Shown piece after piece: positions 1 through 8,381 of a DNA stretch of 64,000 nt. The first letter of the stretch is position 1. Each line of letters opens with the position of its first letter. A program made the position numbers and the translations under genes. The notes below the pieces were generated by a model. It worked only from the letters and a program-made list of their open reading frames with translations. It was not told the DNA's origin and did no database searches. Source of the stretch: an uncultured Saprospiraceae bacterium (GTDB taxonomy: Bacteria; Bacteroidota; Bacteroidia; Chitinophagales; Saprospiraceae); NCBI GenBank assembly GCA_938015595.1, contig CALLPI010000010.1:278167-342166 (forward strand). Direction: 5' to 3'.

Positions 1-1139
1 TGTATGATGTTGTAAAGTGTATCGCGCTCAATAGGGCGGCGGCCTACAGCTTTGATGAGGTTGGCTAGCTCACGGGTGCTAAGCGCAGGCGACTGCTCCT
101 CGGCACCAGCCATAGAGTATATTTTGGTAGTATCGTCAATGGTGCCGTCAATGTCATCCACACCGAAGGCAAGTGCCATTTGGGCTACTTCGCGGCCAAT
201 CATGGGCCAGTATGCCTTGATATGATCGAAGTTGTCGAGGTAAATGCGGGCAATGGCATAATTGCGCAGGTCTTCTACAGGCGTACTTTCGGCAATATGA
301 CTCATTTGATTGTCGTGGTTACGAAACTTGAGCGGGATGAACGTCTGAAAGCCGCCGGTTTTATCTTGCAATTGGCGAAGTTGCTCCATGTGGTCAATTC
401 GGTGTTCAAAACGCTCAATGTGGCCGTACAGCATAGTGGCGTTGGAGCGCCGGCCCAGATTGTGCCATATTTCGTGAATGCGCAACCACTGCTCGCCAGT
501 GCATTTGTCGGCGGCAATTTGCTGGCGGATCTCCGGATGGAAAATCTCCGCACCGCCACCGGGCAAGCTATCGCAGCCTGCCTCAGCCACCAGGCGCATG
601 CCTTCCTCGTAGCTTACCTTGGCTTTCTTAAAGATGTAATGGTACTCCACCGGTGTGAGCGCCTTTATGTGCAATGCCGGGCGATGCGACTTGATGCGGC
701 GGAAAAACTCAAGGTAAAACTGTAGGTCATACTGCGGCAGCACCCCGCCCACGATATGTACTTCTGTGACAGGCTGATCGTCATAACTTTTTACAATGTC
801 GAGCATTTCCTCCATAGTGTATTGCCAGGCGGAGGGGTCATTGCGCTGCTTGATGAGGCGCGAGTACGAGCAAAACTTGCAGTCATATACGCACAGGTTG
901 GTAGGCTCTATGTGGAAGTTGCGGTTGAAATAGGTTCGGTGGCCGTGTTGCTTTTCACGGATGTAATTGGCCAGCGTACCCACGAAGGCCAAAGAAGCCT
1001 GCTCGTACAACAACAAGCCTTGTGCTGGGCTGATGCGCTGGTCAGTCAGAACTTGCTCTACAATTTGGCGCAATTCAGCAGGCAGTTGAGGGTCCCTTAG
1101 CAGGGTTTCCATCGCATAGGTATGATCAGTCGCAAACAT
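1..1139 (-). CDS. mqnE: Aminofutalosine synthase MqnE (C-terminus cut by window edge)
   Basis: Radical SAM enzyme of the futalosine route to menaquinone. It joins a carboxyvinyl-oxybenzoate to SAM-derived adenosine to give aminofutalosine, in the cytoplasm. The minus strand is open from an ATG at 1139 to the window edge. About residues 72-79 carry the cluster motif CxxxCxxC (CVYDCKFC), and further on is the family motif LPGGGAEIFHPEIR. The late segment FGVDDIDGT...MAGAEEQ fits MqnE better than the cyclase MqnC, which otherwise looks similar. A second in-frame ATG at 1112 is possible. No stop is seen because the gene continues to the left. Family assignment is firm; MqnE over MqnC is fairly sure. 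Confidence 0.88.
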   Translation of the reverse strand, partial: MFATDHTYAMETLLRDPQLPAELRQIVEQVLTDQRISPAQGLLLYEQASLAFVGTLANYIREKQHGHRTYFNRNFHIEPTNLCVYDCKFCSYSRLIKQRNDPSAWQYTMEEMLDIVKSYDDQPVTEVHIVGGVLPQYDLQFYLEFFRRIKSHRPALHIKALTPVEYHYIFKKAKVSYEEGMRLVAEAGCDSLPGGGAEIFHPEIRQQIAADKCTGEQWLRIHEIWHNLGRRSNATMLYGHIERFEHRIDHMEQLRQLQDKTGGFQTFIPLKFRNHDNQMSHIAESTPVEDLRNYAIARIYLDNFDHIKAYWPMIGREVAQMALAFGVDDIDGTIDDTTKIYSMAGAEEQSPALSTRELANLIKAVGRRPIERDTLYNII

Positions 1140-1180
1140 GTGGGACGTCGCAAATTTCCTTGATATAACGCTTTTTTGTA

Positions 1181-1200
1181 CTTTCAGTTTTTTCTGAAAG
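1181..1200. promoter_or_regulatory. Perfect 7-bp inverted repeat in mqnE leader
   Basis: CTTTCAG, six T, CTGAAAG: a perfect hairpin or palindromic operator. It lies 42 bp upstream of the mqnE start and just behind the divergent promoter for the EEP gene. There is no T-run on the exit side for mqnE. The role is unknown. Confidence 0.4.
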
Positions 1201-1208
1201 AAATAAAG

Positions 1209-1239
1209 TTGCAACAGATGCAGCAGCGCTCTACATTTG
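1209..1239 (+). promoter_or_regulatory. Bacteroidota-type promoter for EEP hydrolase and helicase
   Basis: TTG (1209-1211), 20 nt, then TACATTTG (1232-1239). This matches the known Bacteroidota consensus TTTG-N19-21-TAnnTTTG. Transcription would begin near 1245, about 60 nt before the ATG at 1304. Confidence 0.65.
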
Positions 1240-1303
1240 CCGAAGCAAAAGTAATGCGATTCAGGCACGTTAGCCTCATAATCTGTTTATGTACCCTACA
1301 CAA

Positions 1304-2158
1304 ATGAAAACCCTCCTCCGCATCTGCTTCCTGGCACTCTATCCTTGCTTTCATAGTATGGCGCAACCAACAACTCCTGCACTAAACCTAATGACCTGGA
1401 ACATCCGCTTTGACAACCCCGAGGATGGCCCCAACCGATGGGATAGGCGTAAGGCTTATGTAGCTGAGACCCTGCGCTTCTACGACGTGCATCTATGCGG
1501 CATGCAGGAAGCGCTTAAAAATCAGGTGGACGACCTGCTGGCCATGCTGCCTCATTTCGCCTACGTGGGCGTAGGGCGCGACGACGGACGGGAAGCTGGC
1601 GAATTTTCTCCTATCTTTTTTGATACACTCAGGCTAAGTGCACTTCAATCTGGTACGTTTTGGCTAAGCCCTACGCCGCAGCGACCATCCCGAGGCTGGG
1701 ATGCCGCCCTGCCTCGCATTGCCACCTGGGCTCAATTCCGAGACAAACGCACAGGGCTGTTGTTTTTTGTATTCAATACGCATTTTGACCATGTGGGGCA
1801 ACAGGCGCGGCTACAAAGCGCCCAACTGCTGCTAGAAAAAATCGGAGAACTAGCTGGCTCGATTCCAACTTTCATTATGGGCGACCTGAATGCACGCCCG
1901 CAGGCCCCCCCAGTACAGTGGCTTTTGGAGCATCTGACTGATTGCAAGGCTGTAAGCCAACTGCCACACTTTGGTCCTCATGCCACATTCAATGGATTTG
2001 GCTCCAGCGAAGTGGAAGACGTGCAGATTGACTATATTTTCTGTACCAGCCCCACAGTGCAGGTACTTCGCCATGCCACATTGAGCCATACCTGGGCAGG
2101 GCGCTTTGCCTCTGATCACCATGCCGTACTGGCTGTAGTGAGTTTGCTTGCTCAGTAA
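1304..2158 (+). CDS. Secreted endonuclease/exonuclease/phosphatase family hydrolase
   Basis: EEP-fold metal-dependent phosphodiesterase or phosphatase, predicted exported. The start at 1304 is chosen because it gives a clean signal peptide ending near MAQ (residues 1-16); an ATG at 1289 would add five residues. Fold motifs are in order: MTWNIRFDN with the metal Asn near the N-terminus, GMQEA with the metal Glu, NTHFDH, MGDLNARP, and the C-terminal SDHHAVL. All catalytic positions look intact. The substrate cannot be read from sequence; relatives act on nucleic acids, sugar phosphates or phospholipids. The helicase gene begins about 15 bp after its stop, so the two are probably co-transcribed. 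Confidence 0.85.
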   Translation: MKTLLRICFLALYPCFHSMAQPTTPALNLMTWNIRFDNPEDGPNRWDRRKAYVAETLRFYDVHLCGMQEALKNQVDDLLAMLPHFAYVGVGRDDGREAGEFSPIFFDTLRLSALQSGTFWLSPTPQRPSRGWDAALPRIATWAQFRDKRTGLLFFVFNTHFDHVGQQARLQSAQLLLEKIGELAGSIPTFIMGDLNARPQAPPVQWLLEHLTDCKAVSQLPHFGPHATFNGFGSSEVEDVQIDYIFCTSPTVQVLRHATLSHTWAGRFASDHHAVLAVVSLLAQ

Positions 2159-2173
2159 TTCTGAACATTGCGA

Positions 2174-5104
2174 ATGGCCATGAACAACCCCACCCACACA
2201 CTGGTGTACAATCTCTACGAAGCACTCCCCGGGCTGTATGCCATCAATGTGCTGCTGGTGCAATGTACCTCTGATGGCAAACCGCTGCACATCTTGCAAA
2301 AAGCCGGCCCTCAACACTTGGAAGCATTGGGGGTGAACGAGGCCGATACCCACCTGCGCTTAATGCGTATCGCAGAGCAGATACAGCCCGCAGCGCTGGA
2401 AAAGTACTTCAACAAAAACAAGAAGAAAACCGAGCCACTGGCAGCACTCTATACCGACGAAGTTCTTAAAGGTCAAATACAGCAATATGTACACCGCCGC
2501 ATGAACGATTTGCTTGCCCTGGTGCAAAAGCATCGCTTTCTGGTGAGCCGGGAGGCTGAGCGGCGTACCCTGGTCAAGGACGTGCTGCTGACCATAGAAA
2601 ATGTGCCCCTGGAGCCGCTACTCACATTTCGACGCTTGCCGGAAGGCAGCATTTCCTATCGCCTGCGCCTCCGCGACGGCCAGGGTACGTCCTGGGAGAT
2701 ACATACCCGCGACGTAGTACCCGTGACCAACCAAGAACCTTGGGTCATTGTGGACTACCACTTGTATCGCCTGGCGCACATCAATGGTCATATGCTGCTG
2801 CCGTTTCAAAAAAAGAGCGAAGTACGCGTACCGGCAGCCCAGGTAAAAACCTACTTTCAAAAGGTCATCCTCAAGGCTGCAGCTCGCGTGGATCACCTAG
2901 AGGCAGAAGGCTTTGAGCTGGTGCGGCATGATGCAGACCCCGTCTGCCGGCTCGAAGCTTACCACGACATCTTCAAAGGCACCTGGGCTTTAGCCGTCTA
3001 TATGGACTATCCTGGCGCTTCGTTCCCCTGCTTCGATCCGCGCAAGGAACGCACTTCCTTGGAGTTTGGTAACGACGACAACAACATTCGCGTTGTGAAA
3101 GTGCAACGCCGCCCGGAGGCCGAAGCAGCTTATCTGAACGTCTTGCGCCAACTTGGCCTGGAGCAGGGGCATGGCAGCCAGTTTATTGCTCCTTGCGACG
3201 ATCCACTGCACCTCCTACAGTGGCTCTGCACGCACCGCGTATCCCTGGAGGAACAAGGCTTCCGGGTGGTAGCGCCACAAACCGACATTGGCCCGATAGC
3301 GCTTCACGAGGCGCGCATTGTATGGGAGACGCATCAAGGTAATGATTGGTTTGACTTGCGCGGCAAGATAAGCGCAGGTGAGTATTGCATAACCTTTGCG
3401 CAGCTGGCGCCGTACATCCAGCAAGGCAATCGATTTTATCCTTTGCCCGATGGCACCGTATTGCTCATTCCGCAGGAGTGGATGAGCCGCTTCAGCCACC
3501 TGGCACTCATGGGCAAAAAACAAGGCGACACCTGGCGTCTGCTTAAAAGTCAGCGAAACCTACTCAGCGATGCATTGCCGGAATTGTTCTCTTCTGCTAA
3601 GCCTACCGACAAGCCCCCTGCTGAAATACTCCAGCCGGCTACCCTCCAAGCCACCCTGCGCCCTTATCAACTGCAGGGCTTCCAGTGGCTGGCTCAACAC
3701 TACCATGACAACCTCGGCGCTTGCCTAGCCGACGACATGGGCCTCGGCAAGACCCTCCAGACCATCGCCGCTCTTCTTTATGTCAAAGCACAGAAGCCGG
3801 CGGAAGCCCAAACTGCATCAGGCAGCGCGCAGTTGTCGCTCTTCCAACCCGTAGTTGATGATTTCTTCCAGCCGCTGCAAGCGCTTATCGTGTTGCCAGC
3901 CTCACTGGTGTTCAACTGGCAACAAGAGCTAGCGCAGTTTGCCCCCTCCCTGCACGTATTGCCATACACGGGTACCAATCGCCTCAAAGACATTCGTCTG
4001 CTGGCCCGTTACGACGTGGTGCTCACCACCTATCAAACGGCTCTGCGCGACTGCGAATTGCTAACTAAAATAGAGTGGGAGTACATCGTACTGGACGAAA
4101 GCCAGCAAATCAAAAACAAAGACAGTCAGATTTTTAAGGCCCTGGGCCAACTGCGCGCCCGACACAAAATTTCTCTTAGCGGCACACCTATCGAAAACGC
4201 TCTGAGCGACCTGTGGGCGCAAATGCAGTTTATCAACCCCGACTTACTCAAGTCTTTCCACTTTTTCAAAGAGCACTTCATCATACCCATCGAAAAACAA
4301 CAAGATGAAGCCGCCAAAACTCGCCTCCGCTCCCTAGTAGCTCCTTACCTGCTGCGCCGCACCAAAGAAGAAGTGGCCAAGGACTTGCCGCACCTGCATC
4401 GCCAGGTCTTTTACTGTGAAATGACACCCCCGCAAGAAAAGCTCTACGAGGAAGAGAAATCCAAGGCGCGCAACTACCTGCTGGAGCACTACCACCCCAA
4501 CGACGCCCAGTATTTGGCAATAGTGCATCAAACCCTAATGCGCCTGCGGCAGTTGGTCAATCACCCTGGGATGATTCTGAACGATTATACGCACGATAGC
4601 GGCAAGTTCAACCAAATTATGGGAGCCTGGGATACCATCCAGAAGGCCGGGCACAAAGTGCTGTTTTTCAGCTCTTTTGTAAAATACCTCAATCGCTTTG
4701 CACAGCAATGGGATGAGAAAGGCCAGCCCTACTCCATGCTCACCGGCTTACACAATGCCGCTCAGCGCAAGGCCGAAATACAACGCTTCGAACATGATCC
4801 TGCAGTACAAGCCTTTCTCATCTCCATCAAGGCCGGTGGCACGGGGCTGAATCTTACTGCAGCCAACTACGTATTCATCCTCGACCCCTGGTGGAACCCC
4901 CACGTAGAAGAGCAGGCCATTGCCCGCGCCCATCGTATAGGTCAGGATAAGCCAGTGATAGCCATCAAATTCATTACCCGCAACTCCATTGAAGATAAGA
5001 TTCTGCAACTCCAGGAACGCAAAATGCAACTGGCCGAAGACATCCTGGCCACTGCCAATAATATGAAAATCCGAAAAGACGACCTGGATTTCTTGCTGAC
5101 GTAA
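2174..5104 (+). CDS. SNF2-family DEAD/DEAH-box helicase (HepA/RapA-like class)
   Basis: ATP-dependent double-stranded DNA translocase. Roughly the first 490 residues are an N-terminal region without a motif I recognise. The two RecA lobes then carry motif I DDMGLGKT (about residue 520), motif II DESQ (about 641), motif III LSGTPIEN, and the C-lobe motifs GGTGLNLT and ARAHRIGQ. All motor motifs look intact. Bacterial SNF2 proteins of this layout include RNA-polymerase recyclers and proteins of unknown role; neither can be chosen here. Start: ATG at 2174 or 2180; a TTG at 2168 is also in frame. It follows the EEP gene closely, and its stop lies 19 bp from the convergent GH18 gene. Confidence 0.9.
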   Translation: MAMNNPTHTLVYNLYEALPGLYAINVLLVQCTSDGKPLHILQKAGPQHLEALGVNEADTHLRLMRIAEQIQPAALEKYFNKNKKKTEPLAALYTDEVLKGQIQQYVHRRMNDLLALVQKHRFLVSREAERRTLVKDVLLTIENVPLEPLLTFRRLPEGSISYRLRLRDGQGTSWEIHTRDVVPVTNQEPWVIVDYHLYRLAHINGHMLLPFQKKSEVRVPAAQVKTYFQKVILKAAARVDHLEAEGFELVRHDADPVCRLEAYHDIFKGTWALAVYMDYPGASFPCFDPRKERTSLEFGNDDNNIRVVKVQRRPEAEAAYLNVLRQLGLEQGHGSQFIAPCDDPLHLLQWLCTHRVSLEEQGFRVVAPQTDIGPIALHEARIVWETHQGNDWFDLRGKISAGEYCITFAQLAPYIQQGNRFYPLPDGTVLLIPQEWMSRFSHLALMGKKQGDTWRLLKSQRNLLSDALPELFSSAKPTDKPPAEILQPATLQATLRPYQLQGFQWLAQHYHDNLGACLADDMGLGKTLQTIAALLYVKAQKPAEAQTASGSAQLSLFQPVVDDFFQPLQALIVLPASLVFNWQQELAQFAPSLHVLPYTGTNRLKDIRLLARYDVVLTTYQTALRDCELLTKIEWEYIVLDESQQIKNKDSQIFKALGQLRARHKISLSGTPIENALSDLWAQMQFINPDLLKSFHFFKEHFIIPIEKQQDEAAKTRLRSLVAPYLLRRTKEEVAKDLPHLHRQVFYCEMTPPQEKLYEEEKSKARNYLLEHYHPNDAQYLAIVHQTLMRLRQLVNHPGMILNDYTHDSGKFNQIMGAWDTIQKAGHKVLFFSSFVKYLNRFAQQWDEKGQPYSMLTGLHNAAQRKAEIQRFEHDPAVQAFLISIKAGGTGLNLTAANYVFILDPWWNPHVEEQAIARAHRIGQDKPVIAIKFITRNSIEDKILQLQERKMQLAEDILATANNMKIRKDDLDFLLT

Positions 5105-5123
5105 ACGTCCTGCTTGGCTGTAG

Positions 5124-6908
5124 TTACCAAAGCATCACGCGGGCTGTCCACGCTTGATTGGCAGAGCGAATGCGCACCACATACACCCCTGGTGTACAGG
5201 CCAAAGACGGGCGGATACTCATTTCGCAGGTGCCGCCAGTATATGATTCAGTGGCTATTACAGGCACTGGGCGTCCTCCCAGGTCGAAGAGTTCAGCCTG
5301 CAAGGGCATATTTTCAGATATAGGCAAACGCACGGTGAAAATTTCTCTGGCAGGATTAGGAAACACAATCAATGGGATACGGGACTGTTCATCGGTAGGT
5401 ATGCTACTCACTGTAGAACATTCGTACAGCGCTACCCATCCTGGCCAAGTAGCGGTGGCATCAGAAACAAACCGCAGCGTCAGGCTACCTCCAGTAGCCT
5501 GCACTGTACCGGGGCTGTTGCCGCCCGTCCAGGCACCAAGCAAAGGTGCATTGATGCTTGAGCCGTCGTATATCCATAAGGTATCATATCCGTTTTCCAG
5601 TTGGAAAGACTGAAACTGCAGCGTCAGTCCCGTGGCGCCCGGCGGAGCAATAGTGTAGGTATAGTTTTCATTATTGTAGTAGTTTGAGACTGGGCCGCCA
5701 CCGTCGTACAGGGTATCCTGGCAAGGCTGAACGGCGCAATTGGTAAAGTAATCCCGCAGGAGATTCCACAGCTCAGGATAGCCAGCATCATACCCCAATG
5801 CCCAAATACCTATGCCGGCCAGCCCTCGTTGCAGTACCAGTTGGTAGCGTCGTCCCAGGGTATGCTCCGAATTGATGAAGCACTGCCGCCAGGTATTACC
5901 CGTAGGGTACACATAGTAGGACGACATGCTGGGAAGATGATAGCCTCGCTGCTGGTAGGTAGCGCTATCGTCGCGCACAGCGCGATAAGTGCGAGATCGG
6001 TGAAAGGCGCCGGTGGTGCTGGCAGGTATTTGGTCGCTTGTGGTCTCCCATTCGCGCCCATAGTAAGGCAGTCCAAGCAGGAGTTTGTGGCGCGGTATAC
6101 CGGCATTCAAGTAGTTGGTAACAGAGCGCGAGAGGTTTTGATTGTAGCTGGATACAAAGGCATACAGCGGATCGGTAGGCCCAGCTTGGGTGCTGCCGCT
6201 CCAGTAGTAATCATAGCCCATGATGATGAAAAAATCCACGTAAGGCACCATGGCGCTCACATTAAAGACGTAGCTCCAGTCCACAGCGGGCAGCGCCACT
6301 GAGAGTTCGGCAGTTGGTAAAGCTATTTTCAGTTGCGTGCCCATTGCGATGATAAAGTCGGTCAGATTGGCACTTTGGGAGGCAGGCACAGCTTCAAAGT
6401 CAATATTAATACCGTGAGCGCCGCGTTGCTGAATCATGGCAATGAGATTGCTGATGAGCGTTTGGCGGGCGGTTGCGCTGCCAAAGAAAGTGGCATGATT
6501 ACTGAACAGGGTCACGCACAGATGTACGCGTAGCCCTCGCGCCAGGGCCTGGGTGACTACCGGTGCTGATACCCAGTTGTAAGTGTTATTGGCCTGCCCA
6601 GTAAAGGGGTTTACTTCATAAGAGAAGTAGCATAAGTCGCTGAGCAGGCTCCAGTCATATTGGGATTCCAGGCCGTTGCTCCAGTAGGGATGCCACCCAA
6701 ATACACGCTTGTTGAGGGTGCAATTGCTCATGTTTTTGGCGTAGTCTGCCATCTTCCACTCGTTGATTGCTTGCCAGTCTTCTGAGCTGATGCCCAACTG
6801 GCGATAGTGCGCTGCCTCTTGCTCGTGAATGGAAACTGGCCGCGTCTGCGCCTGCAGCAGGCCAATAAGCCCTAGGCAGTATAAACAAGCTGTTAATGTG
6901 CGTTTCAT
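5124..6908 (-). CDS. Secreted GH18 glycosidase with CUB domain and T9SS sorting domain
   Basis: Exported protein of 594 residues. Signal peptide about 1-21. GH18 barrel about 65-390 with the active-site strand GINIDFE, where Glu172 is the expected acid and Asp170 its partner. A CUB domain lies at about 405-505 (YDTLWIYDG, then LTLRFVSD), and a C-terminal T9SS type A sorting domain at about 520-594 (FPNPAREIF to GVYVVRI). The usual first acidic residue of the GH18 signature (DG) is His165-Gly. GH18 enzymes cut chitin, peptidoglycan or N-glycan GlcNAc linkages; which one is not visible. Secretion to the cell surface by T9SS is inferred from the tail. Confidence 0.87.
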   Translation of the reverse strand: MKRTLTACLYCLGLIGLLQAQTRPVSIHEQEAAHYRQLGISSEDWQAINEWKMADYAKNMSNCTLNKRVFGWHPYWSNGLESQYDWSLLSDLCYFSYEVNPFTGQANNTYNWVSAPVVTQALARGLRVHLCVTLFSNHATFFGSATARQTLISNLIAMIQQRGAHGINIDFEAVPASQSANLTDFIIAMGTQLKIALPTAELSVALPAVDWSYVFNVSAMVPYVDFFIIMGYDYYWSGSTQAGPTDPLYAFVSSYNQNLSRSVTNYLNAGIPRHKLLLGLPYYGREWETTSDQIPASTTGAFHRSRTYRAVRDDSATYQQRGYHLPSMSSYYVYPTGNTWRQCFINSEHTLGRRYQLVLQRGLAGIGIWALGYDAGYPELWNLLRDYFTNCAVQPCQDTLYDGGGPVSNYYNNENYTYTIAPPGATGLTLQFQSFQLENGYDTLWIYDGSSINAPLLGAWTGGNSPGTVQATGGSLTLRFVSDATATWPGWVALYECSTVSSIPTDEQSRIPLIVFPNPAREIFTVRLPISENMPLQAELFDLGGRPVPVIATESYTGGTCEMSIRPSLACTPGVYVVRIRSANQAWTARVMLW

Positions 6909-6923
6909 GATATTTCTGATGTC

Positions 6924-8207
6924 TTAGATCTGTCTCTGCCCTCGTATGGCCTCGCTCAACCCTTCGCCGATGAGATTGAATATCGTAACCGTCACAAATA
7001 TGGCCAGCCCTGGAAACAACGCTAACCACCAGGCACGAAAATTGCTTCTAGCCACGTTGAGCATGGTGCCCCAGGTTACTTCGTCGGGTGCAAGGCCTAT
7101 CCCCAGAAAAGACAAGAACGCCTCAAGCAAGATAGCGCCTGCAATGCCGAAAGAAAGTGCAATGAGCACGGGTGTAAGCGCGTTGGGCACGGCATGACGC
7201 CAGAGGATACGCCATTCGCGCAAGCCTAGCACACGCGCTGCTTCAATATAGCTCAGGCTGCGAATGCGCAACAGCTCGCTTCGTACAAAGCGGGCAATGC
7301 CTGTCCAGCGTATTAGGCCAATGACCAGCATCACAGCGGCCAGGGAGGGTTTGCGCAGTACTGCCGCCACGGCCAGCAGCAGCAGCAAGGCCGGTATGGA
7401 GTTGAGAATCTCTACCAGGCGCATTACCAGCAAATCTACGGGCAGCGTAATTCGTTTGTTCAATACGGGGAGGCGCGTTACTGCCCAGGCTATTAGGTTA
7501 GCTAAGATGAGGTAGCCGCTCAACGTCATCAATAAGTGTAGCCAGCCACGCCACTCCCCATTCGTATCGGGCACGAAAGCCAGGAACAACCCAGCAATTA
7601 AGCCAAACAAATTGAGGACAATATGCGTCCAGGTAGTGGTCAGTCCGTCATCGCCGAAAAAGCCTGCCACAGCTCCCAGCACCAGTCCAATAACCAAGGC
7701 AATACTCATAGACAGCAAGCCCACCCACAGTGCAGTGCGCGTACCCCACACCAGGCCTGCTGCCACATCGCGGCCTATCTGGTCGCTGCCTAGCCAGTGC
7801 CGGTATCGCCAGGAGGCCACCCGTTGCTTGCCAAAAGGACTGACGTAGTTGAGATTTTTTTTGTCCAGCACCTGCGGCGAATACGGAATGGGCGGCCAAA
7901 TAACGCGCTCATAGGGCAAGTCTGCAAAGTTAGCTCCGGTGAAAGGCGCTTTCCATTCGGCCCAACCGGCTTTTATTAAGTAGTGCTTAGCTACAGGAAA
8001 ATAATGCCTACCTCCCAGGCGGCAGTACAAAGGCTTGTCATTGGCAATGAAATCGGCAAACACTGCTACGAACAAAAGTACCCAAAACACTCGGAGCGAC
8101 CAGCGTGCCGCCGGTTGTTGCCGCAGCAATTGCCAGACCTCAGACAGACTACCACCGGTTGGCCCAAGCACTGCTAAAGTATGCTGTACACGGGTGAGTT
8201 GGCTCAT
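6924..8207 (-). CDS. ABC transporter permease, OppC/DppC/YejE type
   Basis: Inner-membrane permease of a peptide-type ABC importer. The N-terminal part has a TM helix followed by FIANDKPL, typical of OppC/YejE proteins. The substrate-independent signature HWLGSDQIGRDV follows, then the permease core. The EAA loop is readable as EAARVLGLREWRILWRH. Compared with usual 300-350 residue members, an extra stretch of about 80 residues with at least two hydrophobic helices sits between the first core helices and the EAA region. No ATPase, second permease or binding protein is adjacent. I chose ATG 8207; ATG 8289-8291 would add 28 residues without hydrophobic or conserved features and would reach toward the divergent promoter. 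Confidence 0.85.
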   Translation of the reverse strand: MSQLTRVQHTLAVLGPTGGSLSEVWQLLRQQPAARWSLRVFWVLLFVAVFADFIANDKPLYCRLGGRHYFPVAKHYLIKAGWAEWKAPFTGANFADLPYERVIWPPIPYSPQVLDKKNLNYVSPFGKQRVASWRYRHWLGSDQIGRDVAAGLVWGTRTALWVGLLSMSIALVIGLVLGAVAGFFGDDGLTTTWTHIVLNLFGLIAGLFLAFVPDTNGEWRGWLHLLMTLSGYLILANLIAWAVTRLPVLNKRITLPVDLLVMRLVEILNSIPALLLLLAVAAVLRKPSLAAVMLVIGLIRWTGIARFVRSELLRIRSLSYIEAARVLGLREWRILWRHAVPNALTPVLIALSFGIAGAILLEAFLSFLGIGLAPDEVTWGTMLNVARSNFRAWWLALFPGLAIFVTVTIFNLIGEGLSEAIRGQRQI

Positions 8208-8333
8208 ACTTGCTCGTTTTGCCACAGGATTTAGTGCATCGGGCAGCCACAATGACTCGCTTTGCACGCCGACGCCAAAAATAATATACATAAAGTTAAC
8301 ATGCCGTACATAATCTTACTTAACATAAGCTTG

Positions 8334-8341
8334 TATTTTTG
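8334..8341 (+). promoter_or_regulatory. Candidate -7 box for the glycosyltransferase gene
   Basis: TATTTTTG matches TAnnTTTG and lies 41 bp before the ATG at 8382. No clear TTG is present 19-21 nt upstream, so the call rests on one element. Confidence 0.35.
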
Positions 8342-8381
8342 CCTCCATTTAGAGAATACAAAAGTAACAAATCCTTTGGCA

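Noticed and set aside
180..1100. Two plus-strand open frames
   Set aside because: The minus strand encodes MqnE with clear radical SAM motifs; these are shadows.
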